Source: Chloroflexota bacterium (GTDB taxonomy: Bacteria; Chloroflexota; Anaerolineae; UBA7937; B3-Chlor). Taken from it: a stretch of DNA of 62,659 bases. The notes below the pieces were generated by a model. That model saw only the letters and a program-made list of their open reading frames with translations. It had not been told where the DNA came from and ran no database searches. The stretch spans positions 1 to 62,659 of the forward strand of contig JAUWLF010000013.1 in assembly GCA_030613785.1 (NCBI GenBank). Reading direction: 5' to 3'. The position numbers were made by a program, and so were the translations under genes. Positions 8,538 to 18,453 of this stretch are shown in pieces. Numbering within the stretch: position 1 is the stretch's first letter; each line of letters opens with the position of its first letter.

Positions 8538-9245
8538 CTACTTCTTCCTTCTGGCGCGCCAACGCAGGCTAGCATAGCCACTGAGCCCCGCCAGGCCGGT
8601 TCCCAGGAGAGCCAGGCTACCTGCTTCAGGGACGAATTGTTCCTCTACTGCTTCCTCTTCTGCTTCCTCTACCTCAAGGGCACCCCAGCGCACATAAGCG
8701 CACCAGTAGTCGTTGCCAGGGTTGTTCCGCTCAACCTGGATTTGGACCAGATTGTTGCCGGTCCGGACCCAGGAGGGGTCTATGGTGAAGCTGTTGACGG
8801 CCCACTCACCATCCGCTCCCGACAAGTCGCCCACGTAGTGGCCCTCGAAGTACACGCCGTCCAACTCGGGATACGCAGCGTAGTCGGTATCAACATCGTA
8901 GTTGAGGATAGAAAGCAGAGCAGCCGCTACTGGGTGTATGTCGTTTTCGATGTTGAACTCAATGGGATGGATGGCGTCGTCACTGAATACGCACTCCCAG
9001 ACATCCGTGCCCATGTCGGAGTCGGGGTTTCCGGTGAGAGCGTTGTCCTCGTTGTCAGTAGTGGTCACAAAGAGCCCAGGGCCCGCTGCGGGAGGAGCAG
9101 GTTCTCCCGCCGGAGGGCCGTTGGGAGAGGCAGAGACCTCATCGGGTCCGTCGGCCGCAGCTGGCACCGCAGCCAGCAACGCCAGGGTCAGCAGCAACAC
9201 GAAGATAACTGATAGTTTCTTGTTCACTTGTATCCTCCTTGACAT
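8538..9245 (-). CDS. Secreted protein with a PEP-CTERM-like C-terminal anchor
   Basis: An exported protein of 235 residues. Residues 8-32 form a signal peptide (VIFVLLLTLALLAAVPAAAD). A Pro/Ala-rich linker and a beta-rich middle domain with two cysteines follow (around WECVF and WCAYV). An acidic stretch (EEAEEEAVEE) precedes the C-terminal tripartite signal: PEAGSLALLG, a hydrophobic helix, and the basic tail RWRARRKK. That layout matches PEP-CTERM sorting signals, normally processed by an exosortase, with PEAG in place of the usual PEP. No exosortase gene is in the window. Two starts are possible: ATG at 9245 (GGAGGGG upstream) or GTG at 9227 (AAGGAGG six bases upstream). The promoter is at 9391-9419. 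Confidence 0.75.
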   Translation of the reverse strand: MSRRIQVNKKLSVIFVLLLTLALLAAVPAAADGPDEVSASPNGPPAGEPAPPAAGPGLFVTTTDNEDNALTGNPDSDMGTDVWECVFSDDAIHPIEFNIENDIHPVAAALLSILNYDVDTDYAAYPELDGVYFEGHYVGDLSGADGEWAVNSFTIDPSWVRTGNNLVQIQVERNNPGNDYWCAYVRWGALEVEEAEEEAVEEQFVPEAGSLALLGTGLAGLSGYASLRWRARRKK

Positions 9246-9390
9246 TCTCGTCCCCTCCTTCAGATCAATGGTCCTGTGCGCAACCTCGAAGGGGACTCGA
9301 GCCCACTATCGTTGGTGGGTTCTCCTCCTTCCCTGGGTGTGCCTGGACGATCGCGGTGATACCAGGCTCGCCATTTCCAGCTTGCCTACA

Positions 9391-9419
9391 AGTATAGCGT
9401 ATCTTGCGATTCTCGTCAA
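9391..9419 (-). promoter_or_regulatory. Strong promoter for the PEP-CTERM-like gene
   Basis: On the minus strand TTGACG (9419-9414) and TATACT (9396-9391) are spaced by 17 bases. Transcription would start near 9384, leaving a leader of about 140 bases before the start codon. The leader has no obvious riboswitch fold. The rest of the 9246-9587 gap holds only this promoter and the divergent one at 9549-9576. Confidence 0.65.
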
Positions 9420-9548
9420 GTTGGTTACTGTCCGCGCCTTGACTCAGCCCTGGTCAACCGGCCCAGGATCCGAGAGCGACCGGCTGCGTGTTCCGACAAG
9501 CACCCATATCGTGCATCACCTCCGCCTGGGGAAGATCCTGTGCCCTCT

Positions 9549-9576
9549 TTGCCGCACCGTTCGGGTTTGCTATAAT
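9549..9576 (+). promoter_or_regulatory. Promoter in front of the GT39-TPR gene
   Basis: TATAAT at 9571-9576 is preceded by TTGCCG at 9549-9554 with a 16-base spacer. The predicted transcript starts near 9583, only about five bases before the first ATG (9588). That favours either a nearly leaderless message or a later start codon (9621 or 9684). Confidence 0.5.
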
Positions 9577-9587
9577 AGTACGGACTC

Positions 9588-12299
9588 ATGCTTCTTGAAA
9601 CGTGGATCTCGTCGTGCTTGATGAGCCCACGGATCCCATTGTCAGATAGCCTTCGATCAGTCGCAAGATCCCGAGAGGTGGCCGTGAAGGGACGTTCCCC
9701 GAGGCAACCTAGATCTGAGAGGTGGCGACGCGGATTGAGTAGGCCCAAGGAGAAAGATCCGTCATCGGCCTTGGAGCGAGGGTGGCTGGTCTGGGGACTG
9801 CTCATTCTCCTCTTGCTGTTGGGTGCCGCGTCGCGCCTGTACCAACTGAACGGCAAGGGTCTATGGTATGACGAACTAGGCACCGCACTGTACACGGCCC
9901 CGGACAAAGGGCTGCTGGAGGTCGTCTGGGGTCCCCTGGAGGTGCCGGTCATCCCGGCTCCGCCGCTTTACTTCATGGCCACCTATCTCTTCCGGCAGGT
10001 GAGCGAAAGCGAGTCCCTGCTGCGCGTGCCTTCGGTGTTCTACGGTCTGTTGACCATCGCCGCCATCTATGTCCTGGGCAGGGCGGTGCTCGGCCCCTGG
10101 GAGGGGCTGGTGGGAGCCTTCCTGCTGACCATCTCCGCGTTTCATATCCGCTATTCCCAGGAGGCGCGGTACTACTCACTGTTGATGCTTCTAGCCACGC
10201 TCTCGCTCTACTTCTTCTATCGGGGGCTACGCCGCAACGACAGGCTTTCCTGGGTCGGGTACGTGGTCAGTTCCACCCTGGCCATATACACGCATCTCTT
10301 CGCGTTTCTCTTCATAGCGGTGGAGGGGATCTACGCTGTTATCTACTTCGCGCGGAGACGTCTTAGGAGGAGGCCTTCTGGAGACGAGCAAGGCAGCAGA
10401 TCGTGGTGGAGAGGGGAGTCCTTCTCCTCTTTCTTGTTGTCCGTGCTGGTGGTAGGTCTGCTCTACCTGCCGATGCTACCGTACACGCTGGGCGGCCTCC
10501 TCAGTCGCAAGGGGTTGGGCGGCCACATTCCTACCACCATCAGCAGAACAAGCCTCAGCTATCTGGCCGGCATCGTGGCCCTTTTTGGGGCCGGGCCTGG
10601 ATTGCCCTTGTTCTGCTACCTGCTGGCCCTGGGCCTAGGCCTGTACTTCATGGCGCGGAGAAGTCGCCAGCAGCTAGTGCTTGCCGCCCTGTGGATCATC
10701 TTGCCCTTCTTGGTAGTCTTCTTGGTGCCAGCAGGACACAACTTCAGGCTGCGATACGTGATCTTCGTGCTTCCCGTGTTCCTGCTGGTTGTCTCAGCGG
10801 GCCTCGTGGGGCTAAGCCAACTCATATCCACTTGTATAGGCAAACGCGTGCGAAAGGAGAGGCTGGGCAGGTTGCTTCAGCCCATGGTCTTAACCATTGG
10901 TTGCGCGCTTTTCGGTGTGTTGAGCCTGGGGGCGCTACAGAGGTACTGGGCTGAGGAGAAACAGCCCTGGGACAAGGCGTCCGCTTTCCTGCAGAGTGTT
11001 GTTGGCCCAGGAGAGGTGGTGGTAACCACGAATGAGGCTCACACCGAGAGGCTGCTGTATTACGGGTACGACGCTAGTGAAGTGGCATATCTGGTGCCGT
11101 GTCCGTGCCCGGCCCCTGCCAAGATGGAGGACTGGTACCGCTTCCCCGAACTCTGCGATCAGCAAGAACAGGTCTGGATCCTGGACCCAAGCCCCAACTT
11201 CCAGCGTCTCGGACCAGCCGGTCAGATATCGGGCCAGTTGGAGCGCTACATCTTTCTCCCGGCGATCGTTATCAAGGGTTACACTACCAGCGGCATTGTT
11301 GAAAGGGACCTGCTAGGACCGTTCATGACATCGGATGTCGGAGTACTGCCAGTGCTCCGTCGAGACGCCGGTCTCAGCGACAGAGACATTCTTGAGTTCG
11401 GGTCCATGTTAGCCCTCCAAGCCGAGGAGCTGTATCCTGGGGAGACGCGCTCGGAGTTCACGCAAGCTGAATTGGAGCGATTCTACGGGAGAGAGGACAA
11501 CGCCGTAGCCCGATATGAGGCGGTGATAGCCGACGACCCTGAGTACTACCCAGCGTACGAGGGGCTGGCGCTCCTCTACATCGGGAGGGGTGAGACTTCA
11601 GCGGCCCTTGAATTGTACTCTGAGCTGTCCAAGGCGGGACGCATCAGGGTGAGCGACTATCATTTCCTGCTAGGGAGTGCACACCTGAGTGAGCAGAGTC
11701 TCGAACAGGCCATTGGTGAGTTCACTCTGGCTGTGCGGCTAGACCCAGGCAACGTAGACTACCGGCTGTGGCTGGGGGACGCTTACTTGGCAGCGGCACG
11801 GTTAGATGACGCCATGGCACAGTTCCAAGAGGCCACACGGCTAGACCCGTCTTACGCTGAGGCGCACGCACGTCGAGGCCGGGTCTATCGAAGCCAGGGC
11901 CGCTTGGTCGATGCGGCGGCCGAGTACGAGACGGCGGTGCAACTACGCCCCGGCAACTCCCTCTATCACGCCTTGCTGGCTGAAGTCTACGCCCAGCAAG
12001 GACTGCTTGAGCAAGCCCTGGCCGAGGCAGAGGAAGCACTACTGGTGAGCCGGGGTGCCGCCGCTTATCACGACCTCCTAGGCCAGATACTTGTGGCCCT
12101 CGGTCGACCAGGCGAGGCCGTGGCGGAGGCAGAGGAAGCCGTAAGGTTGAAACCCACTATGGTGTCGTATCAGGTCAACCTTGCGGAGGCCTACGAGGTC
12201 GCCGGTCGGCGTGAAGAGGCAATCGCTGCCTACGAACGTGTCTTGGAGCTGGACCCCGGCAACGCGGCGGCTGCGCGGTCGCTGCAGGAGTTGCGTTGA
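9588..12299 (+). CDS. GT39-type membrane glycosyltransferase fused to a TPR domain
   Basis: A 903-residue GT-C-fold protein. Such enzymes move a sugar from a lipid carrier to an acceptor on the outer face of the membrane. The first cytoplasmic stretch is basic. The first helix runs into LWYDELGT, the acidic motif of the first outer loop that is catalytic in GT39/ArnT enzymes. HIRYSQEARYYSLLM and about ten further helices follow, to about residue 430. An extracytoplasmic region (about 450-620) leads into at least six TPR units to the C-terminus, with patterns such as AIGEFTLAVRLDPGN and AYEVAGRREEAIAAYERVLELDPGN. The start is uncertain: ATG 9588, ATG 9621 or GTG 9684 (GAGAGG upstream). A frameshifted paralogue with the same fusion lies at 16,476-18,453. 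It converges on the next gene, 14 bases away. Confidence 0.8.
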   Translation: MLLETWISSCLMSPRIPLSDSLRSVARSREVAVKGRSPRQPRSERWRRGLSRPKEKDPSSALERGWLVWGLLILLLLLGAASRLYQLNGKGLWYDELGTALYTAPDKGLLEVVWGPLEVPVIPAPPLYFMATYLFRQVSESESLLRVPSVFYGLLTIAAIYVLGRAVLGPWEGLVGAFLLTISAFHIRYSQEARYYSLLMLLATLSLYFFYRGLRRNDRLSWVGYVVSSTLAIYTHLFAFLFIAVEGIYAVIYFARRRLRRRPSGDEQGSRSWWRGESFSSFLLSVLVVGLLYLPMLPYTLGGLLSRKGLGGHIPTTISRTSLSYLAGIVALFGAGPGLPLFCYLLALGLGLYFMARRSRQQLVLAALWIILPFLVVFLVPAGHNFRLRYVIFVLPVFLLVVSAGLVGLSQLISTCIGKRVRKERLGRLLQPMVLTIGCALFGVLSLGALQRYWAEEKQPWDKASAFLQSVVGPGEVVVTTNEAHTERLLYYGYDASEVAYLVPCPCPAPAKMEDWYRFPELCDQQEQVWILDPSPNFQRLGPAGQISGQLERYIFLPAIVIKGYTTSGIVERDLLGPFMTSDVGVLPVLRRDAGLSDRDILEFGSMLALQAEELYPGETRSEFTQAELERFYGREDNAVARYEAVIADDPEYYPAYEGLALLYIGRGETSAALELYSELSKAGRIRVSDYHFLLGSAHLSEQSLEQAIGEFTLAVRLDPGNVDYRLWLGDAYLAAARLDDAMAQFQEATRLDPSYAEAHARRGRVYRSQGRLVDAAAEYETAVQLRPGNSLYHALLAEVYAQQGLLEQALAEAEEALLVSRGAAAYHDLLGQILVALGRPGEAVAEAEEAVRLKPTMVSYQVNLAEAYEVAGRREEAIAAYERVLELDPGNAAAARSLQELR

Positions 12300-12313
12300 C
12301 CTCTGAGTTCGTT

Positions 12314-13840
12314 TCACCTTCTTGCGAGATAGATGTCCCTGAATTGGAGGTCTTCGTATGTGCCCGGGTGCTGACGTGCTGGGATGGCCTTGCCGACCAC
12401 GACCGTGACCTCATTGGGGCCGACGCGCAGGTACGAGGCCGGCACGCTGTAGGCTATGGAGTGCCAACTGCGACTGTAGTCCTCAACCGGAAAGTACGGT
12501 GGCTCCAAGGGGTGTCCATTCACCAGCAGGTAGTTGGTCCGCTCGTTGTTCTGCATCACATCGATGTGGAGGGTCCAGGAGCCAGTGCCGGGGTCTCGCA
12601 CGTAGAAATCTCCTTTCCAGACAGTGCTGGGAAGCTGACCCTGATATAGGGGCACCCAGGGTGTTGGCCAATGGTTGTCCCCAAGATGGATGACGACATC
12701 CTTCTCCAGGGCGCGGGGTCGCGCTTCCTGCGACGCATGGGCTAGCATTTCCCGGCACCTATCCCACGTATCGCACAGCCTAGTGGCGGTTCCTCCCTTG
12801 GGCATGTCGCGCAGGGCGATGTAGGCTGGTCTTGGCTCGCTCTGGGGTCCAATCAGGCTGTAGCCAGCCCATGGGTCCTCGAGGGAGAGCCCGCTCCCCA
12901 GATTCCACACGGTCAGCAGTTCTAGCCAGGGCCATTCCTCCTGTGCTCTGCGAAAGGCTCCAACTAGATAGTTTGCTTGAGCCTCGGGACTGACTTGCTG
13001 CCAGGCGTGTTCGTCGGTAGGGGCTGTGGTCCATCCCAGCTCAGTGACCCACACCGGTTTGCCCTCGTCACCGTAGGCGACCATGATCTCCCGCAGGTCC
13101 TGTATCCGGGCCAGGTTCAGCCCCTGATGGGCGCCGTGGGGATCATCAGGGGGATGGCCAAAGCCATAAACGTGGGCGCCCAGTAAGTCGAAGTACTCCC
13201 TTGCTCCAAGCTCGTACATCGCTTGGAGATAGAGGCGATCATCCAGGGCCTTCTCGGTCTGATCTTTGGTGGGGGCGAGGCCCGCGCTCACCACGAGAGC
13301 GTTGGGATCCGCTTCCTTGATCCTGGTGTAGGCTACCTTCAACATCTCTACATAGGCGGCGGGATTGGGCCTCTGGCCACCCCACTCCAGCGCCAGGTTA
13401 GGCTCGTTCCAGATGACGTACGCCTTGATGCGCCCCTTGTAGCGGGAGGCGATTTCGTGGACGAAGTCACCGTAGTCTCTGAGATCGTCGGGCGGTCCGT
13501 TCAGCGCAGGCTGCGCCCGCGCCCAGTGAGGATGTTGATCCAAACGGACGACCAGGTTCAGCCCGTAGTATTCGTTCCCCCTCACCACCGCATCGGGACG
13601 CTCCCAGTCGTAGAGGCCGCGCCAGCGAGCGATCTGGCGCCAACTGAAGAGTTGCACGACCCAATCGAATCCGGCCTCGTGTATCAGCGTGAGTTCCTCA
13701 GAATCACCGTGCAGGGTGTGCATTCCATAGCCCATCGGGTCAGGTTCGGCGCGCAGGAACAGGGCCAGCGCGGCGAGGATGGCTATGGACGCCAGGCAGA
13801 CGGCCAGGAGTATGCGTCGTCTTGCGCTAGGATTCTTCAT
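12314..13840 (-). CDS. Membrane-anchored glycoside-hydrolase-like protein (GH5/GH39-type barrel)
   Basis: A 508-residue protein. An N-terminal helix (residues 10-28, ILLAVCLASIAILAALALFL) anchors it or exports it. Residues 40-350 read as a (beta/alpha)8 barrel of clan GH-A. YVIWNEPNL holds the Asn-Glu pair with the predicted acid/base Glu, and VWVTELGWTT holds the predicted nucleophile Glu; LGAHVYGFG lies between. The C-terminal 140 residues form a beta-sandwich-like module ending in GPNEVTVVVGKAIPAR. The ATG at 13,840 is chosen because it gives a basic N-terminus followed directly by the helix; the frame extends upstream without protein-like sequence. The glycan substrate cannot be assigned. 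The position between polysaccharide-related genes suggests trimming of surface glycan. Its tail is repeated at 18,650-18,730. Confidence 0.75.
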   Translation of the reverse strand: MKNPSARRRILLAVCLASIAILAALALFLRAEPDPMGYGMHTLHGDSEELTLIHEAGFDWVVQLFSWRQIARWRGLYDWERPDAVVRGNEYYGLNLVVRLDQHPHWARAQPALNGPPDDLRDYGDFVHEIASRYKGRIKAYVIWNEPNLALEWGGQRPNPAAYVEMLKVAYTRIKEADPNALVVSAGLAPTKDQTEKALDDRLYLQAMYELGAREYFDLLGAHVYGFGHPPDDPHGAHQGLNLARIQDLREIMVAYGDEGKPVWVTELGWTTAPTDEHAWQQVSPEAQANYLVGAFRRAQEEWPWLELLTVWNLGSGLSLEDPWAGYSLIGPQSEPRPAYIALRDMPKGGTATRLCDTWDRCREMLAHASQEARPRALEKDVVIHLGDNHWPTPWVPLYQGQLPSTVWKGDFYVRDPGTGSWTLHIDVMQNNERTNYLLVNGHPLEPPYFPVEDYSRSWHSIAYSVPASYLRVGPNEVTVVVGKAIPARQHPGTYEDLQFRDIYLARR

Positions 13841-13984
13841 GTAGTTGATCAGTTGTCGCAAAGGGCGTTGGTGAGAGCCCCCATCCCGCTCCAGTCCCCG
13901 CTCGCCCAATTCTGGGAGAGGGGGGAAAGGCACTATGTGCTGAAGATGCTCAGCACGTTCCTCACGGCAAATCCCTCCCGTCGT

Positions 13985-15916
13985 CTATTGTATGACGCCG
14001 CGAAAGACGCCGTCTGGAGTGGCTGCGTAGAGCAGCCGCCCAGTGGGGTGTACGGCGAGAACGTCCACGCTGGACGAATCTAGTCCCGTGTTGGCGGCGA
14101 GCCAGGTACGGCCCCCATCGCCACTCCAGAAGAAGCCATGGTATTTCGTGCCAGCATAGATGATGCGACCGTCGGTGGGGTCAACGACCAGGGCTGAGAT
14201 AGTGGTCTCCTCCAACTCCTCGCCCCAAGGCTCCCAGCTAACACTCGCATTGTGGCTGCGGTATAAGCCGTCTGTGACTCCCGCGTACAGCACCTCTGGA
14301 TCGTACGGGTCAAAGGCGATGGAGAACACCGTCTGTCCCTCCAGGCCGGCCTTCCTCCAGGACGCTCTGCCATCGGTGCTCTTGTACAGGCCATCCTCAG
14401 ACCCGGCGTAGAGGACGGCGGGACGATGAGGGTCCATGATCAGGGAGATGACCTCCAGCTCCGGACTCATGCCTTCCCAACGAGGCTGCCAGGAGACGCC
14501 GCCGTCTGTGCTCTCGTACACCCGGTCGAAGAAGACCCGGACCCAAAGGTGTTTCTCGTCCTGGGGGTGAACGACGATGGCCCCCATGCCCATCTGCTGA
14601 ACAGGCCCAGCGGGAGCCCAGCTTTCGCCTCCGTCGGTGCTGACGAAGACGCCTCGCCCGTTGGTGCCCGCGTATACAGATCGATGGTGGGGAGGGGCGA
14701 TAGCCAGAGAAAGCACACCACGCCCCTTGTCTGTCTCCCCCAGACCGCGGCTTGTGTTGCGCCACGAACGGCCCCCATCTGTGGACTTGTAGACGGCATC
14801 GGCGGTGTTCCCCGCGTACAGGATCTGTGGGTTCGTCTCATCCAGCACCAAGGCCTCGATCTCGACGCTGCCCAAACCGCGATTGGCGAGCTCCCAGGAA
14901 AGGCCCCCATCGAGGCTCTTGTACACGCCATCCCAGGATCCCGCGTACATCAGGGCAGGGTTAGCAGGATCTACGATGAGGCTGTAGACCGCTCTCCGCA
15001 CCTCGCTCAGGCTTTGCCAAGAACCGCTGCCGTCGGTGCTGCGGTAGATGTGCCCCGTGGCCGTTCCAGCGTATACGGCCTCGCTGTGCGAGGGGTGGAA
15101 AGTCACCGTGTTCACGCGCTGCTCGAGGCCACCATCCGCGACCTCCCATGAGAGGCCTCCATTGTCCGTCTTCCACAGCGCCCGCCGCGTGCAGGCGAAA
15201 ACGAGGTCGCTATCGTATTGGTGCAGAGCCATGTCAGAGACGTAGGCCCCCTCTAAGTCCGGCACCGGTTTCCAGGATTGGCCCGCGTCGTGGCTGACGT
15301 ACAGCCCTTGGCCGCTGGTGCCGGCGAAGATGGTCCGGGCTTCGGGGTCGAGGACCAGAGCTAGGATGCTTGTCTCAGCCAGTTCATCACCAAGAGGGAC
15401 GACGGTCTGACCGCCATCGTCGCTGCGATACAGCCCGTGGCCGTCGGTGCCGAGATACAAGTTCCCGTCATGGTCCATGGCGATGGCGTATACGGTGGCA
15501 TACGGGAGCTCGTCGGACAGCGCATGCCAGGATGCGCCCCCATCCGTCGTCCGGTAGAGGCCGTTGGTGGCTCCCGCGTAGATGGTTTGGCTGTCCTTGG
15601 GGTCGACCTGAAGGGCGAAGACCGCTAGACCCTCAAGCCCTACATCTGCTGGGTTCCAGGAGCTGCCTCCGTCGGTCGTCTTGTAGAGCCCGGGGTTGTG
15701 GTACGCGCCTGCGTAGATGGTGTTTGGGTCGGCAGGATCCATCGTCAGGGCGATGACAGGGGCGTGACTGATCATCTCTTGGCCGATGCGCTCCCAGACT
15801 ACGCCACGGTCATGTCCCTCGACTTGCTGGCAGACGGTGGGAACGATGAGCAAGAGAAGGAGCGCCGCAAGGAGGAGCGGTGTGATGGCACATTCTCGAA
15901 GGAAGTGGCTGCTCAT
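13985..15916 (-). CDS. Secreted BNR/Ycf48-like beta-propeller protein
   Basis: A 643-residue exported protein. Residues 5-32 form a signal peptide (ITPLLLAALLLLLIVPTVCQ). The rest is about fourteen repeats of 43-45 residues. Each has an Asp-box-like motif, for example LYKTTDGGSSWNPA, LYRSDDGGQTVVPL and VFVSTDGGESWAPA, followed by DP....IYAGT. Such repeats build one or two beta-propellers as in sialidase-like, VPS10 and Ycf48 proteins. No sialidase catalytic Arg/Tyr arrangement is evident, so a binding or scaffold role is more likely than hydrolysis. The ATG at 15,916 has AGGA six bases upstream and a promoter at 15,934-15,962. It could be co-transcribed with the glycoside-hydrolase-like gene 144 bases downstream. 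Confidence 0.8.
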   Translation of the reverse strand: MSSHFLRECAITPLLLAALLLLLIVPTVCQQVEGHDRGVVWERIGQEMISHAPVIALTMDPADPNTIYAGAYHNPGLYKTTDGGSSWNPADVGLEGLAVFALQVDPKDSQTIYAGATNGLYRTTDGGASWHALSDELPYATVYAIAMDHDGNLYLGTDGHGLYRSDDGGQTVVPLGDELAETSILALVLDPEARTIFAGTSGQGLYVSHDAGQSWKPVPDLEGAYVSDMALHQYDSDLVFACTRRALWKTDNGGLSWEVADGGLEQRVNTVTFHPSHSEAVYAGTATGHIYRSTDGSGSWQSLSEVRRAVYSLIVDPANPALMYAGSWDGVYKSLDGGLSWELANRGLGSVEIEALVLDETNPQILYAGNTADAVYKSTDGGRSWRNTSRGLGETDKGRGVLSLAIAPPHHRSVYAGTNGRGVFVSTDGGESWAPAGPVQQMGMGAIVVHPQDEKHLWVRVFFDRVYESTDGGVSWQPRWEGMSPELEVISLIMDPHRPAVLYAGSEDGLYKSTDGRASWRKAGLEGQTVFSIAFDPYDPEVLYAGVTDGLYRSHNASVSWEPWGEELEETTISALVVDPTDGRIIYAGTKYHGFFWSGDGGRTWLAANTGLDSSSVDVLAVHPTGRLLYAATPDGVFRGVIQ

Positions 15917-15933
15917 CGTATCCTGCTGTTGCC

Positions 15934-15962
15934 ATTCTAACACGACGTGATTGGACAGGCAA
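15934..15962 (-). promoter_or_regulatory. Promoter for the beta-propeller gene
   Basis: On the minus strand TTGCCT (15,962-15,957) and TAGAAT (15,939-15,934) are separated by 17 bases. The transcript would start near 15,927, about ten bases before the ATG at 15,916. Confidence 0.5.
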
Positions 15963-16045
15963 GATCTGGAAGCGGATCGTATTGACAGGCGTGCGCCTCA
16001 ATCTCCGGCGATGTGGCGGGGAGCAGGAAGAGGCAATGCATCGGT

Positions 16046-16315
16046 GTTGGCCAAGATGGTGGTGGTCCGAAGAGACACCAACTCCCTCACCGGCGCGATC
16101 ATGGCTCCCATGGAGGCAACGACAACACTGATAGAGTCACTACCCTGGGGAGAGGCTGGCAATGTGGACTGATTCCTGACGCTGAGGCGTCAGTGAAGGA
16201 GCCCTCGGACTTCTCAGGGACGGAGAAAGGGGCACGGGAGGAATTCGCGTGCCCCTCTACAATTCAAACCTCCCGCAGGTTTTGGAACTCATGGGGGGTC
16301 TGCCGAGGGTCTGGG
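16046..16315 (+). repeat. Copy of the 3' end and terminator of the four-repeat protein gene
   Basis: From about 16,046 the sequence closely matches 8231-8534. It carries the last 40 codons of the secreted repeat protein (landmark RRDTNSLTGAIMAP), the same stop codon, the GACGC/GCGTC hairpin just after the stop, and a diverged terminator hairpin (AGGGGCACG at 16,228-16,236 with CGTGCCCCT at 16,248-16,256). The rest of the gene is absent. It is a remnant of a second copy, left by duplication or recombination. The remainder of the 15,963-16,475 gap holds nothing recognisable. Confidence 0.8.
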
Positions 16316-16475
16316 CGTCTCTTGTGTTCTTGGTCTGGAGCGTAACGCAAACCGCCACAACCTGTGAGACCCGCCAACCCGCTCCCCCTGCAAGACCAGG
16401 ATGCCGGAGTCAGACGACAACTCCTTTTCAAACGTCGACGGTGTCAGGTAACCACGATGCGAAGGGATGTCCTAG

Positions 16476-18453
16476 CTATGGGGAAGAAAGCTGCTCCAGT
16501 CTCCGCTGCGCCTGCTGGTGGGTGGGATCGATTCTCAGGACTGTCTCGTAGGCCCTTCTCGCTGCCTCAGGCCGGCCCAGTTGCTCGTAGATCCGTCCCA
16601 GTGCCCAATGTCCTCCAAGGCGGCCAGGTTCCAACTGAACCATTCTCTCATACTGAACTGCGGCCTCCAGCAGGCGGCCGTGCTCCAAGTAGGCCGCGGC
16701 CAGATCGCCACAGGCCCTCGGGTCGTCAGGCTTGACGTGGGCAGCCAGTTCGAGGTGGGATTGCCCTTCCTCACCTTCTCCCATACCGGCGTAGATCTCT
16801 GCCAAAGCGAGATGCACATCGAAGTGGGCTTCCCGTGCGGGCAGGAGATCAAGGAGTATGTGAAGCATGGATAGGACATCCCGCTGCGCGTCGTCTGATG
16901 GGTCGAGGAGGCGGATGAGTGACAGATCCTTGAAACTGTACCACGGCTACTTCGTGGCGAGCTTCCGGAGCAAGTGTGCTCCCCTTGTGCAGAACGGCCG
17001 CCCACGCCTGTCCCTCTCCGGTCCGTGGATGCTCGTCCAGTGCTTGCCCAAGCCCTCGCTTGACCGGTATGATCGTTGCTGTATCCATCCCATACCGCTC
17101 AAGGTACCATGGTAGGCAGCGTGTGACGCGGCCCCAGTCTGGTAGTCTGTAGCCACTACCATCTGCAAGCACGATATCCCCTTGCCCCATGTTGGAGGCG
17201 AGGTACTGCGCCGCGCCGCGCCAGTCGGTTTTCTCTTGAGCATAGTAGGCCCTTAGGGGCTGCATGCTCAGAACACCGAATAGGGCAACGGTCGCCGCAG
17301 CGGTGAGGAGCAGGCGCTCTTCAGGGTGGCATCTGATGCGTAGAGCGCATGTCAAGAAGGTGGTGGCGGCAGCGATTCCGCCTGCAACGACCAACAGGCA
17401 AAGCGGGAGGATGAAAAGAACGTACTTGGGATGCATGCCGTGCCTGGTCGCGGTGACAGCTACGAAGGCAAAAGGCACCCCAACCCACAGTAGAACCAAG
17501 ACCAGGCGCTTCCGTCCGCACGTTGCCAGTCCAACCATAAAGAAGCCCAACCACAACAGCAGAGACGCACTGTGGGTACCGCTGTAGGAGGTCAGGACTT
17601 TGTCCAAGAGGTCCAGGGAGGCTTGCAGGTCAGCTGGCGATCCAACTACCGGCTGAGACCCCATTTGGAGGGAGACTAGCGACCATAAGGTGGGCATCCA
17701 CGGGAGATACAGTACTCCAATCAAAGCCAAGCTGGCTGCAAAGAGGAGTGTCAGTCTGGCTGGCCTGGAAAGTCGACCGGGGGGTGGCGCTCCAAGGTCT
17801 TGGTGGCTCCTGCTGCGGTACGCTAGCCAGTTCTGCATGATCACCCAGACCCCAAGAATCACTTGTGCGGGTAGGAACAGGAAGGCGAAGTAGTGGTTGT
17901 AGAGACCTAGACCTGTGCACAGGACAAAGCCGACCCAGAGCTGCACATGGTTCTTCTCCAGCGCCTTGAGCAAGAAGATGAGTGAGAGCAGGGCCAGGAA
18001 TGTCATCAACCCATAGTGTCTGGCCTCTTGAGAAAAACGCACGTGGAAGGGGTTGACCGCAAGGAGAAAAGCGCCTAGTAACCCTACCTCCCTTGTCCAA
18101 AGAATCTCTCCCGCTTTGTAGGCTACTAGGACGGAGAAAGACCCGAATAGCACGCCTTGCAGGCGGAGGATGAAGTCACTATTGCCGAAGAGCACGACGA
18201 AGAACTGGGTTACTACGTACATCAAGGGAGCTTGGCCGAACCGGGTTTCATCTCCGCCTGACGCCAGGAGGGTCACGAGGGATCGGAGGTCGAGTTGCAC
18301 CCTTCGAGCTGTGAAGATCTCATCTGCCCACATGCTATCTTGATCGAGGCCTTGCAGGCGGAGTCCCACACCAAGGAAGAAGACGCCGACTAGCAGACAG
18401 ACGACCAATGATTGTCTGGCCTTTTCAGAGGTCATGTTCCAGCCAATGTCCAC
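16476..18453 (-). pseudogene. Second GT39-TPR glycosyltransferase gene, frameshifted near 16,930
   Basis: Residues 1-500 read as a GT-C membrane enzyme. It has an N-terminal helix, MWADEIFTARR (the acidic loop motif corresponding to LWYDE in the paralogue), FHVRFSQEARHYGLMT, and about ten helices. After EVAVVQFQ the frame turns into a Pro/Arg-rich nonsense tail that stops at 16,849. Shifting by one base at about 16,928-16,933 restores DLSLIRLLDPSDDAQ. The sequence then continues through four TPR-like units (LALAEIYAGMGEGEEG, AAAYLEHGRLLEAA) to the stop at 16,476. The intact product would be about 655 residues with the same GT39-TPR order as the gene at 9588-12,299, which supports a single gene with one extra base. 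This may be a real frameshift or an assembly error. The start is GTG 18,453 or ATG 18,435. Confidence 0.75.

Noticed and set aside
13223-14083. A 286-codon plus-strand frame opposite the glycoside-hydrolase-like gene
   Set aside because: It is antisense to a protein with clear catalytic motifs and crosses a gene boundary. No family similarity is visible.
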